A stretch of DNA of 64,000 nucleotides, taken from contig NZ_LLWP01000001.1 in NCBI RefSeq assembly GCF_001412215.1, positions 868,001 through 932,000 of the forward strand, in the 5' to 3' direction. This document shows positions 55,462 through 64,000 of the stretch, one piece after another. This stretch comes from Pedobacter sp. Hv1. GTDB lineage: Bacteria; Bacteroidota; Bacteroidia; Sphingobacteriales; Sphingobacteriaceae. Made by a program: the position numbers and the translations under genes. Position 1 is the stretch's first letter; every line of letters begins with the position of its first letter. Under the pieces are notes generated by a model. The model had not been told where the DNA came from, made no database searches, and saw only the letters and a list, made by a program, of their open reading frames with translations.

Positions 55462-56166
55462 CTATAAGATCAGCATTCTTTCATTAAGATTAGATTTATA
55501 GGCATCCGCAATTGGCACCGTCTCTTCATTTATAATCAAAGTTTTGCCTTCCATTTTATCTATCTTACCCAAATTAACAATAAAGGAACGATGAACCCTT
55601 ACAAAAAAGCTTTTGGGTAACTTTTGCTCTAAGGAACTAATGGATGAATGGATGGAGTAGATATGATTGGAAGCCATGTGTATTTCTACATAACTTCTAT
55701 TGGCTTCAAAGTAGAGGATATCATCTATCTTAATTCTTTTAATGGTATAAGAATCTCTAATAAATACGAATCCATCTTTTCCACTTTCGTTAGCAACGAT
55801 CAGATCTTTACTCTTCCATATGCTTTTGGCCTTTTCAATCGCTTTTAAAAACCGATCTGGCTCAATGGGCTTAACCAGATAGTCGACCACATTCAGATTA
55901 AAAGCTTCAACTGCGTATTCTGCTCTAGAGGTAATAAAAATGATCAATGGCCCTTTATCTCCTAATATCTTTGCCAATTGAATCCCATTCATTTCTGGCA
56001 TCTCAATATCAAGTAACAAAAGATCAATGTCGTTTTGCTGAATCTCTTTATGTGCTTCTAAAGGGTCTAAATAGCTACCTATGAGCGTCAATGATGGCTC
56101 TAAAGCCATTAGATTAGCTAAAATCTTAAGAAAGATTTCTTGGTCATCTATTATCAAACATTTCAT
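55462..56166 (-). CDS. LytTR-family response regulator (orphan)
   Basis: 234 aa. Receiver domain about 1-120: acidic pair D7-D8, phosphoacceptor D53 in LLLDIEMPEMNG, lysine in YLVKP. LytTR domain about 135-232 (FEANRSYVEIHM; FFVRVHRSFIVNLGKID). No kinase gene is adjacent. Divergent from anmK with 288 bp between, so it could regulate the peptidoglycan-recycling locus, but nothing in the sequence shows this. Confidence 0.92.
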   Translation of the reverse strand: MKCLIIDDQEIFLKILANLMALEPSLTLIGSYLDPLEAHKEIQQNDIDLLLLDIEMPEMNGIQLAKILGDKGPLIIFITSRAEYAVEAFNLNVVDYLVKPIEPDRFLKAIEKAKSIWKSKDLIVANESGKDGFVFIRDSYTIKRIKIDDILYFEANRSYVEIHMASNHIYSIHSSISSLEQKLPKSFFVRVHRSFIVNLGKIDKMEGKTLIINEETVPIADAYKSNLNERMLIL

Positions 56167-56454
56167 AGTCTGATAAATATATCTAAAATATGTTATAAAT
56201 GGGTTATCAACTCGTTGTTTACAGCTATTTCTACACCTTCAATCTCTATTCCATTTTTCAAAAATACCATCTAAGCGACATTAGAAGCACATTAAGGTAA
56301 AATTATGCGTGTTCTTGCGTTTTTTTATTTTAAATATGCATAAATTGATTTTTAAAATTCCATATATTTACACTAGCAATAAATAAGGCACATCAGAACT
56401 GCGTTTTTGTGCCTGTTTCAATTTATAGCACCAAATATTTAAACCTAATAGTAG
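56167..56454. promoter_or_regulatory. Divergent intergenic region, LytTR regulator and anmK
   Basis: 288 bp with both promoters. A near-match to the -7 box, TATATTTA, lies about 90 bp before anmK, preceded by TTG 15 bases upstream. No clear repeat or operator found. Confidence 0.3.
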
Positions 56455-57651
56455 ATGAATAGACACATACTCAGACTACAAGAAATAGCTAATGCTCCTT
56501 CAAGGGTCATTATTGGATTAATGTCTGGCACTTCTCTAGACGGGCTCGATATCGCTTTATGCGAGTTTAAGGGCGCAGGAATTGGCACATCAATCAAAAC
56601 CATTAATTTTAAAACTATTAGTTATAGCCCCGAATTTAAGGCCGAACTGAGATCTGTCTCTTCAAAACCAATGGTCGACTTGCAAAAAGTGACCTTGTTA
56701 AATGCTTATATTGGTACTTACTTTGCCGAGTTGATCTTACAATGCCTTGAAGAATGGAAATTTCCGGTAAAGGATGTTGACTTGATTGCCAGTCATGGAC
56801 AAACTATTTTCCATGCGCCCATTTCAATCCATGGCTTGGATTCTTATCCCAATGCTACCCTCCAAATTGGAGATGGCGATCACCTTGCTTTTAAAACGGG
56901 TGTAATTACCCTGAGTGATTTTAGGCAAAAACATATTGCGGCTGGTGGTGAAGGTGCCCCTCTTGCTGTATATGGAGATTATCTTTTATTTTCGAGCTTA
57001 ACTGAAAACAGGATTTTATTAAATATTGGCGGCATAGCCAATTTCACTTTTTTACCAGCAGGTAAAGAATCAGACCTGATCTTTTCTTCAGATGTTGGCC
57101 CTGGAAACACCATGATGGATCAATTTGTACAGTTGAACTATGAAAACATGTATTACGATGCAGATTCTAAACTCGCTCTAGCTGGAACCGTGAATGAAAA
57201 GCTATTAAATGCTTTGCTCGACACCCCTTTTTATGATTTTGGTTTCCCTAAAACAACAGGACCTGAATTATTTAGCCTTACTTATTTGGATGAGGCCATT
57301 GAACGCACTCAGTTGCAAGGCATTTCAAATGAAGACATTATGGCTACACTTTCTGAGTTTACTGTACAAGGCATTGTAAGGGCTATTGAGCAATGCGTAC
57401 CGAAAGACAATCCATTTACCATTTACTTAAGTGGTGGTGGCATGCACAATCCTTTATTGGTTAAAAAGATTGGCGATTATCTAAAATGTGAGCTTAAAAC
57501 CACTTCAGATCTTGATATCAATCCAGATGCGAAGGAAGCCATTCTTTTTGCTTTATTGGGCAACGAGTGCATTGCAGGAGAAAAGCCAGCATACAAAAAC
57601 AGACCCGAAATGCCTGCGGCAGCCATGGGCAAAATCAGTTTCCCAGAATAA
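56455..57651 (+). CDS. anmK: Anhydro-N-acetylmuramic acid kinase
   Basis: 398 aa, ASKHA-fold cytoplasmic kinase. Converts 1,6-anhydroMurNAc from peptidoglycan turnover to MurNAc-6-phosphate. The phosphate-binding motif GLMSGTSLDGLDIAL is near residues 21-35. ASHGQTIFH, NIGGIANFT and DVGPGNTMMD follow, and a C-terminal GGGMHNP. First gene of a plus-strand set with susC, susD and a serine hydrolase; 38 bp separate it from susC. Confidence 0.96.
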   Translation: MNRHILRLQEIANAPSRVIIGLMSGTSLDGLDIALCEFKGAGIGTSIKTINFKTISYSPEFKAELRSVSSKPMVDLQKVTLLNAYIGTYFAELILQCLEEWKFPVKDVDLIASHGQTIFHAPISIHGLDSYPNATLQIGDGDHLAFKTGVITLSDFRQKHIAAGGEGAPLAVYGDYLLFSSLTENRILLNIGGIANFTFLPAGKESDLIFSSDVGPGNTMMDQFVQLNYENMYYDADSKLALAGTVNEKLLNALLDTPFYDFGFPKTTGPELFSLTYLDEAIERTQLQGISNEDIMATLSEFTVQGIVRAIEQCVPKDNPFTIYLSGGGMHNPLLVKKIGDYLKCELKTTSDLDINPDAKEAILFALLGNECIAGEKPAYKNRPEMPAAAMGKISFPE

Positions 57652-57689
57652 TTAACAGCATTAAACTTACCTCAAATAAATTTTAATTT

Positions 57690-60600
57690 ATGAAAAAAAA
57701 CCAACCCTTTAAAGTATGTAGGCATAGCCTTTTGATACTTTTTCTCTCACTGTTTACAGTGAGTTCCCTTTTTGCCCAGAATGCCCCCTATCTCATTAAA
57801 GGGGTAGTTACTGATAGCAGAACAAAACTGCCTATTGCTGGGGCAAGTGTAAAAATCAGTAGCAAAACAATTGAAACCACTTCAAACGAGAGTGGAAATT
57901 ATGAACTCACAGCAAAACTTCCTGCTGGTAAATATGAACTTATCGTTAGTTATTTAGGTTATACGCAATATACTGTAGACTTCAATTTAGGAGATCAGAA
58001 GAACATTATCTTAAATGCGAGCATTGCAGAAGATTTGGTACGCTTAAATGAGGTGGTAGTAACAGGTAACTCTGTAGCAACAAGCAAAAAAACCTTAGGT
58101 AATGCCATCTCAACTGTAGGAGCTAAAGATTTTGCGAATAGTAACGCTACTTCTATTGATCAGGCCTTAAGTGGTAAACTTGCAGGCGCACAAATTACAC
58201 AGAACTCGGGTAACCCCGCAGGTGGCATGAGTGTAAGGTTAAGAGGTTCTAGTACAGTTGTAGGCGCAGGTGACCCATTATATATTATTGATGGGGTAAT
58301 TGTGAACAACACTTCTACCGAATTGCTTGATCTTGGCGGTTATGCCCAAAACAGATTGGTAGACATCAATCCTGCAGACATTGAGCGTGTAGAGATTATT
58401 AAGGGAGCTGCTGCTGCTGCCATTTATGGTTCTAGAGCGAGTAGTGGGGTAGTACAAATCTTTACCAAAAAGGGTAAAGAGGGTAAACCCACTTATGCTT
58501 TTTCTACCAATATTAAGGTAAGTGATGTAAGAAAAACATTAGATGTAAATACTTACCCATTTAGATTCAACAATACAACGGCTACTGATCTTTCTCAAAC
58601 GGCTGTACAACGATACGATTATCAAGATGATATTTTTAGAAGTGCAGTAGGCGTAGAAAACAACCTGTCTGTTTCTGGTGGCGGCAATGGTACCCAATAT
58701 TTTGTAAGCGGCAATTATTTATTTAACCAAGGGATTATAGACAATTCTGATTTCAGCAGAGTTGGTGCTAGAGCAAGAGTAGATCAAAGACTAAATGACT
58801 GGTTAAAAATATCTGTTGGAATGAATTACACTTTAAGCTCTAGCCATGAGATTCCAAATGGCGGTTTGAACGAGGCTTATGGTGCCTTAACCGGTTTTAT
58901 CTTCAGCAATAACTTTGTTAATCCAGCAAAAGACCCTATCACTGGTATTTATCCATCAACATCACCAACTGCTGTACAAAGAACCAATCCTCTAGAAGCT
59001 ATTAATCGTTTTAAATTTGCACAACGTACCAGTCGTTTCATTGGTAATTTCCAGGCAAATGCAACACCTATAAAAGGTTTAAATATCAATTATACCTTAG
59101 GTTTTGATAATTCTACACAAATTGGAACAGGTTATATTCCTGTGGGCAATACCACCCCTACCTATAATACTGGTTTTGCACAGAGAGCAGATAAAACCAC
59201 CTTCTTAATGAATAATGACCTGACTGCATCTTATCAAACCCGTATCAACGATTGGTTAGAGTCGACCACCGGAATTGGAGGTACAGCACAATCAGACAAA
59301 ACCTTCCAAACAGGATTAAAAGCTACACAATTAGGATTAATTGGAGAAACCGTTAATAACGGAATAGTACAAGGAGCAGAAATGCGTTATGACATTAATG
59401 TAATGGGTGCTTACCTTCAACAAACATTTGGCTTATGGGACAAACTCTATTTAACGGGAGCCTTACGTTATGATGTTTCTTCTGTTTTTGGGAGAGACGA
59501 TAGAGCACAGTTTTATCGTAAATTAAGTGGAAGTTATCTCTTATCTAATGAAGATTTTTGGAAAAATTCTAAAATATCCAATGTCATCTCTAGTTTTAAG
59601 TTGAGAGCATCTTATGGACAATCTGGAAATCTAACCGCTTTAGGTGCATACGATCAATACACCTCTTATATTCCGGTTAATTCTGGGGGGTTACCTAGTG
59701 TTTATTCTCCAGTTTTATTGGGTAATAATGTAATTAAACCTGAAAGTCAAGAAGAGTTTGAAGTTGGTACAGACATGAGTTTTTTTAAAGATCGATTAGG
59801 TATAGAATTTTCTTACTATAAAAAAGATGTAAAAGATTTATTGTTACTAGCTAATCTTACCCCAAGTACAGGCTTCACTAGCCAGTATGTTAATGTTGGA
59901 ACAATGACCAACAGAGGTTTTGAGCTAATGGTTAGAGGGGTACCAGTACTTACCGACAAAGTAAGATGGGATGTGACCGCTACTTATTCAAGAAATAAAA
60001 ATGTGGTAAACAATATCCCTGGTGGTATATTAACTTTTGCTGGAGGTTTTGGTCAAGTGGCTGCTGTAAATGGTTATCCACTGGGTGCATTTTACGCTAC
60101 TTATTTTGCTCGCAATGCTGATGGATCTCTACTACTTACACCTGGTGGTTTACCACAAACTGAAAAAGTAGGAAGAACTGGTGGACAACCTTCTGGCGCT
60201 ACATTAAAGAAAGTAATTGGCGATCCTAATCCAGATTGGGTAGGTTCATTAATCAATGAAGTAAGTGTGGGAAAACACTTCTCATTTAGAGCACAATTAG
60301 ATGCTTCTATCGGTGCTGATGTATTTAACTTTACCAGACGTGTAGGTGATAGAGATTTATATGGTGGATTAAAAGGTTATGAGCCTGAACTAAGAGGAGA
60401 AGTACCAAAAGGAAACTCTGCAGCTTTATTTTCTATTTTCGAAAATTGGATCGAAGATGGTTCATTTGTAAAATTGAGAGAGGTTTCTGTTTCTTACTCA
60501 TTTAAACCAAAGTTTCTTAAAACAGGCAACATGAGATTTAATCTTGCCGGCAGAAATCTATTCTCTATTGACAATTACAGTGGTTACGATCCTGAAATTA

Positions 60601-60695
60601 ATGCTGCAGGACAAAGCTCGGCAGTAAGAGGATTTGATTTTGTGGAGGTGCCAATCCCGAGACAAATTATTTTAGGATTCAACATGACCTTTTAA
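57690..60695 (+). CDS. SusC/RagA-family TonB-dependent outer membrane transporter
   Basis: 1001 aa. Signal peptide about 1-29 (SSLFAQ), a carboxypeptidase-like domain (about 34-112, GVVTDSRTKLPIAGASVKI), plug domain (about 120-235: VVVTGN; VRLRGSSTV; YIIDGV; ERVEIIKGAAAAAIYGSRASSGV) and a beta-barrel ending in FNMTF. It imports oligomers across the outer membrane with the SusD protein encoded just downstream. Location next to anmK suggests peptidoglycan fragments as substrate; this is inference. Confidence 0.96.
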   Translation: MKKNQPFKVCRHSLLILFLSLFTVSSLFAQNAPYLIKGVVTDSRTKLPIAGASVKISSKTIETTSNESGNYELTAKLPAGKYELIVSYLGYTQYTVDFNLGDQKNIILNASIAEDLVRLNEVVVTGNSVATSKKTLGNAISTVGAKDFANSNATSIDQALSGKLAGAQITQNSGNPAGGMSVRLRGSSTVVGAGDPLYIIDGVIVNNTSTELLDLGGYAQNRLVDINPADIERVEIIKGAAAAAIYGSRASSGVVQIFTKKGKEGKPTYAFSTNIKVSDVRKTLDVNTYPFRFNNTTATDLSQTAVQRYDYQDDIFRSAVGVENNLSVSGGGNGTQYFVSGNYLFNQGIIDNSDFSRVGARARVDQRLNDWLKISVGMNYTLSSSHEIPNGGLNEAYGALTGFIFSNNFVNPAKDPITGIYPSTSPTAVQRTNPLEAINRFKFAQRTSRFIGNFQANATPIKGLNINYTLGFDNSTQIGTGYIPVGNTTPTYNTGFAQRADKTTFLMNNDLTASYQTRINDWLESTTGIGGTAQSDKTFQTGLKATQLGLIGETVNNGIVQGAEMRYDINVMGAYLQQTFGLWDKLYLTGALRYDVSSVFGRDDRAQFYRKLSGSYLLSNEDFWKNSKISNVISSFKLRASYGQSGNLTALGAYDQYTSYIPVNSGGLPSVYSPVLLGNNVIKPESQEEFEVGTDMSFFKDRLGIEFSYYKKDVKDLLLLANLTPSTGFTSQYVNVGTMTNRGFELMVRGVPVLTDKVRWDVTATYSRNKNVVNNIPGGILTFAGGFGQVAAVNGYPLGAFYATYFARNADGSLLLTPGGLPQTEKVGRTGGQPSGATLKKVIGDPNPDWVGSLINEVSVGKHFSFRAQLDASIGADVFNFTRRVGDRDLYGGLKGYEPELRGEVPKGNSAALFSIFENWIEDGSFVKLREVSVSYSFKPKFLKTGNMRFNLAGRNLFSIDNYSGYDPEINAAGQSSAVRGFDFVEVPIPRQIILGFNMTF

Positions 60696-60716
60696 TTGAC
60701 CATAAATTTTAAAAAA

Positions 60717-62024
60717 ATGAAAAATATATATAAAATAAAAGCTGGTTTACTAGTCGCTATAATGTTAGTGGCCAATAGCTGTAAGATGGATACCATTAAT
60801 GTAAATGCACCCACAGATGCTGATGTGTTGAAGACTAGAGATGGCATCATTGGATTAAGTGTTGGTTTAAGACAATATTATTCTACCAACGGCATTGCTG
60901 CTTCTTATTTCTACCCAGCAGTAACCAGTCGCGAATTACAAGGGGTGGCTACATTTACCAATGTATTGGAACTAGAAGCTGGCGGAACACAATTTCCAAC
61001 TGCAAACGGAAGTGTCCTTACTTTATGGGCTAATATGCAAAAACTGATGAATATGAGTGAAGACATCATGAGCAATGCAGGAAATATTAGTACTATAACT
61101 GGGGGTACCTTATCAGGTGTGATGGCTCATGCAAAACTATACAAAGCTATTGCTTTGGGTACGTTAGCAACTTCATTCGAAAAAAGTAACATCAATACCG
61201 ACAAAACTGGTAAAGCTACATTCCTTCCTCGTCAAGCTGTATTGGCTGAAGCTATTCGTTTATTAAATGATGCCATTGCACAATTGACAGCCACACCAGT
61301 ATCTGCAGAGTTCACCACCAATGTGGCTGGCACAAATTTCAACCTTAAAAATGTACTTTATGCTTTCAATGCAAGGTATAATTTAATGGCTGGCAATTAC
61401 GCTGCTGCAATAACCAATGCAACTGCAGTTGATTTAAGTAGCAAAAACCAATTTGGGTATAGTTCAGTAAGTGTAAACCCATTATGGAATACCGCTAACA
61501 TTTTAAAATACTATGTACCAAGAGCTGGCTTTGGTCTTCCAGCTTCGTTATTTGAAGCTGGCGATCAACGTGAAGCATTTTATATTACAACAACAGGTTC
61601 TGGTTCAACCGCAACCAGAACTTTAAAAGGTTTTACAACCGACCAAACTGGTTTTGTACCGGTGTATCTACCTGATGAAATGAAGTTGATCAGAGCTGAA
61701 GCCATTTTAAGAAGCAATGGACCATTAACTGATGCTGTAACATTGATCAATGAAGTGAGAACACAAACTTCTGGAGATATTTTTGGTGTCAATGCTGGTT
61801 TACCTGCCTATAGCGGTGCGGTAACCAAAGATGCTTTATTAATAGAAGTTTACAAACAACGTTGTGCCGAATTATACCTAACTGGCCAAAGACTAGAAGA
61901 CAGCCGCAGGTTTGAGCGCCCAGCGCCACCAGCTGACTTTACAGAACGCAACAGAAACTTCTATCCGTATCCAGATCAAGAGCGTATTACCAATCCAAAT
62001 ACCCCTGCTGATCCGGCAATCTAA
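60717..62024 (+). CDS. SusD/RagB-family outer membrane lipoprotein
   Basis: 435 aa. A lipoprotein signal (about 1-21, VANSC with Cys22) is followed by a helical SusD-like fold. The C-terminal phrase AELYLTGQRLEDSRRF is typical of the family. Captures substrate and forms the lid of the SusC channel. The frame is open to a TTG at 60696 right after the susC stop; the ATG at 60717 is preferred as it starts the signal peptide. A strong terminator follows. Confidence 0.93.
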   Translation: MKNIYKIKAGLLVAIMLVANSCKMDTINVNAPTDADVLKTRDGIIGLSVGLRQYYSTNGIAASYFYPAVTSRELQGVATFTNVLELEAGGTQFPTANGSVLTLWANMQKLMNMSEDIMSNAGNISTITGGTLSGVMAHAKLYKAIALGTLATSFEKSNINTDKTGKATFLPRQAVLAEAIRLLNDAIAQLTATPVSAEFTTNVAGTNFNLKNVLYAFNARYNLMAGNYAAAITNATAVDLSSKNQFGYSSVSVNPLWNTANILKYYVPRAGFGLPASLFEAGDQREAFYITTTGSGSTATRTLKGFTTDQTGFVPVYLPDEMKLIRAEAILRSNGPLTDAVTLINEVRTQTSGDIFGVNAGLPAYSGAVTKDALLIEVYKQRCAELYLTGQRLEDSRRFERPAPPADFTERNRNFYPYPDQERITNPNTPADPAI

Positions 62025-62033
62025 TTCAAATTT

Positions 62034-62070
62034 AAAAGCATGTGCACCAATTGCACATGCTTTTTTGTTT
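62034..62070 (+). terminator. Rho-independent terminator between susD and the hydrolase gene
   Basis: Perfect 13-bp stem (AAAAGCATGTGCA with TGCACATGCTTTT), 5-base loop, run of T. It sits 9 bp after the susD stop and 20 bp before the next start, so it would lower expression of the downstream hydrolase relative to SusCD. Confidence 0.9.
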
Positions 62071-62090
62071 ACCCAAAATGATACTGTAAA

Positions 62091-63842
62091 ATGATTACTT
62101 CAAAAAAGATCTACCTCTTATTTATCTGTTTAATATGCACGCTTTCTGTTATGGCACAAAACCATATCGAAAACTTAGCTCGGATAAAAGAAGAAGCTAA
62201 CACCATTAAACAAATCCTCATCTTTAATAATGAGAAAGCTCAACTTCCTATAGTTAAGTTAACGGATTTGAATATGGCAAGTGTAGATCTTGATTTTCAG
62301 TATACCCACATTTTTGATAGTCTTGCCAATAAGTTCACAAAAGTTGAACCCTTAGTTCAGTCCTACAATAGTGAAAGTATTTCTAGTCTCAATCTCCTCA
62401 ACGATGATTTGAAGTTATACAATTATGCCATCCTTAAAACATCAAAGCCATTAACCAAAGGCTTAATCAACTTGATCAAAGAATTGGAAAAAACTAAACA
62501 AATTGTATTGGTACTAAGTGGTGCTTATCAAAAAGCTGATTTTAACAATTTTCGTTCTCCTGTGATCATTAATCCAACACCTAGCGCAAATGGAGCATCT
62601 TGTTTGGCACAGTTTATTTTTGGTGCCATTGCAACCAATGGCAATGCGATTAGGTTAAAGTATACTGTACCAGAAGAGGTAGGCATTAATATCAGTGATC
62701 TTGACAGTATTCCATTGATCGTTCAACAAGCTATTGCTGCCAAGGGTGCTCCTGGTGCTGTGGTAATGATTGTAAAAGATGGCAAGGTTATTTTCAACAA
62801 TGCTTATGGCAAACATACTTATACAGGAAATAGAGCCATGCGTATCCAAGACATTTTTGACATGGCATCTATTACCAAAGTTGCAGCTACAACTGCCACA
62901 ACAATGGACTTATACGAAAAAGGTAAAATAGGCATTGACAGTACAATTGGCGTTTACATCGCTCGAACGAGAGAAATGCCCGAAAAGAAAACCATCACCG
63001 TAAAAGAAGTGCTTTTACATCAAGCTGGTTTTTATCCTTATATTAAATTTTACGAACAACTTAAACCAAAGGATACAGATACAGTATTTTCAGATCGTTA
63101 TCCAACCCAATTGGCAGACAAATATTACTTGAGGGCAAACTATTACAACGAAGTAATGTGGCCCGAAATGTTAAGAGATAAAGTTTTAACCAGAGGTAAA
63201 TATGTATACAGCGATTTAAGTATGTACTACATGAAAGAAATGGTAGAAAAAGCTGCAGAAACTCCATTAAATAAATACGCTGATCAAAAATATTATCGCC
63301 CGCTCGGTATGCAAACAGCTGGTTTTTTACCTAGAACACGTTTCAAGAAAGATCAGATTGTACCTACTACAGAAAATGATGGCTGGTTAAGAAGCATGTT
63401 GGTTCAGGGCTTTGTAAATGATCCTGGAGCCGCGATGTTAGGTGGCGTAAGTGGCCATGCTGGCTTTTTTGCAAACTCTAACGACATGGCTATCTTCTGC
63501 CAACTGTTACTTAATAAAGGTAGTTATGGAGGTACATCCTATCTTCAACCTGCTACCATCAATTTATTTACCTCCAAACAATCGAATGTAAGCAGAAGAG
63601 GTTTGGGTTTTGACAGAAAAGATCCTGATTTGAGCAAGGGATACCCTTCTACTTTAGCATCTGACGAGGTTTTTGGGCATACAGGCTATACAGGAACAGC
63701 CATTTGGATTGATCCCAAATATAACCTGATCTATATTTTTCTGTCTAATAGAGTATATCCAGACGATGTCAACAAATCTTTAAATACATTGAATATCCGT
63801 AGCCGTATTCAAGATGTAATTTATAGGGCAATTAAAAAGTAG
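62091..63842 (+). CDS. Serine hydrolase (class C beta-lactamase-like) with GH3-C-like N-terminal region
   Basis: 583 aa, exported (signal peptide about 1-22). The beta-lactamase-type domain spans about 205-580: Ser260 and Lys263 in SITK, Tyr373 in YSDL, and HTG at 530-532. The N-terminal part (about 25-200) resembles the GH3 C-terminal domain in Bacteroidetes NagZ/beta-lactamase fusions (VLSGAYQKAD; ASCLAQFIFGAI; YTVPEEVGI), but the GH3 catalytic domain is missing. Such proteins act on peptidoglycan stem peptides or related esters. Context with anmK supports muropeptide processing. Confidence 0.9.
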   Translation: MITSKKIYLLFICLICTLSVMAQNHIENLARIKEEANTIKQILIFNNEKAQLPIVKLTDLNMASVDLDFQYTHIFDSLANKFTKVEPLVQSYNSESISSLNLLNDDLKLYNYAILKTSKPLTKGLINLIKELEKTKQIVLVLSGAYQKADFNNFRSPVIINPTPSANGASCLAQFIFGAIATNGNAIRLKYTVPEEVGINISDLDSIPLIVQQAIAAKGAPGAVVMIVKDGKVIFNNAYGKHTYTGNRAMRIQDIFDMASITKVAATTATTMDLYEKGKIGIDSTIGVYIARTREMPEKKTITVKEVLLHQAGFYPYIKFYEQLKPKDTDTVFSDRYPTQLADKYYLRANYYNEVMWPEMLRDKVLTRGKYVYSDLSMYYMKEMVEKAAETPLNKYADQKYYRPLGMQTAGFLPRTRFKKDQIVPTTENDGWLRSMLVQGFVNDPGAAMLGGVSGHAGFFANSNDMAIFCQLLLNKGSYGGTSYLQPATINLFTSKQSNVSRRGLGFDRKDPDLSKGYPSTLASDEVFGHTGYTGTAIWIDPKYNLIYIFLSNRVYPDDVNKSLNTLNIRSRIQDVIYRAIKK

Positions 63843-63850
63843 TTATTTGT

Positions 63851-64000
63851 TTATAAAACCGTAACCACCTTTGCGTAGTTCGCTAACAATTGATCATTGG
63901 GATCTAAATCCGTAATGAGGTAGTTAATCGCATTTAGGTTACATACCTTCATTTTATGAACAGAATCTATTTTCTCAGCAATACTTACCAAAATGGTTTT
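63851..64000 (-). CDS. DeoR-family transcriptional regulator (C-terminal part, cut by window)
   Basis: The last 49 codons of a minus-strand gene running off the right edge. Phrases IAEKIDSVHK, then AINYLITDLDPND, fit the end of the DeoR/GlpR sensor domain, which binds phosphosugars. It is convergent with the hydrolase gene, 8 bp apart. A regulator of amino-sugar or MurNAc metabolism would suit the locus. Confidence 0.7.
   Translation of the reverse strand, partial: KTILVSIAEKIDSVHKMKVCNLNAINYLITDLDPNDQLLANYAKVVTVL

Overview
The window reads as chromosomal DNA of a Bacteroidetes bacterium, most likely a Sphingobacteriaceae relative of Pedobacter. This is inferred from gene content and style: a SusC/SusD pair, three LytTR response regulators, a standalone ftsX followed by DUF3098 and uppP, TlpA proteins with a DUF4369-like N-terminus, AT-rich DNA, few Shine-Dalgarno sites, and promoter-like TAnnTTTG boxes. 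No rRNA, CRISPR array or complete insertion sequence was seen.

Layout. 1-3.6 kb: an orphan LytTR regulator, a secreted hypothetical protein and a membrane-anchored XRE regulator whose upstream DNA carries helically phased repeats. 3.6-8.6 kb: a two-gene operon of secreted proteases, papain-like then beta-propeller/caspase-like. 8.8-20.7 kb: leuS, a PAS histidine kinase, a block of 119-bp repeats, then ftsX-DUF3098-uppP-truB-yitT-ribF, a small secreted protein and a CPA2 antiporter. 20.8-24.8 kb: a tightly packed tlpA / LytS-like kinase / LytTR regulator operon. 25-27.6 kb: an OmpA-like protein and a vWA lipoprotein. 27.7-37.6 kb: LysE, uvrA, an ECF sigma factor, several unknowns, nth, recA and tsaD. 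37.7-45.4 kb: a TamB-like protein, ribBA, an LptF/G permease and a START-like protein.

45.5-55.1 kb is an accessory stretch. It begins at a tRNA-Met gene, holds an 1164-residue protein with the DUF4157 domain typical of extracellular contractile injection system (eCIS) cargo, and continues with a minus-strand run of small, poorly conserved, immunity-like genes, an ankyrin protein and a probable IS3 orfA remnant. The C-terminus of the DUF4157 protein carries, in order, the landmarks of a fold-type-I PLP enzyme of the Cys/Met-metabolism family. This is the most novel observation here.

55.5-64 kb: another orphan LytTR regulator, then a peptidoglycan-recycling locus: anmK, susC, susD, a terminator, a serine hydrolase resembling the C-terminal half of GH3/beta-lactamase fusions, and a convergent partial DeoR-family regulator. 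These would plausibly take up and process muropeptide sugars, with AnmK phosphorylating anhydroMurNAc.

Two essential genes, ribF and leuS, contain in-frame low-complexity repeat insertions. Several start codons were moved from the longest frame to a better supported internal codon; these cases are stated in the entries. All functions are assigned by reading motifs, with no database search.
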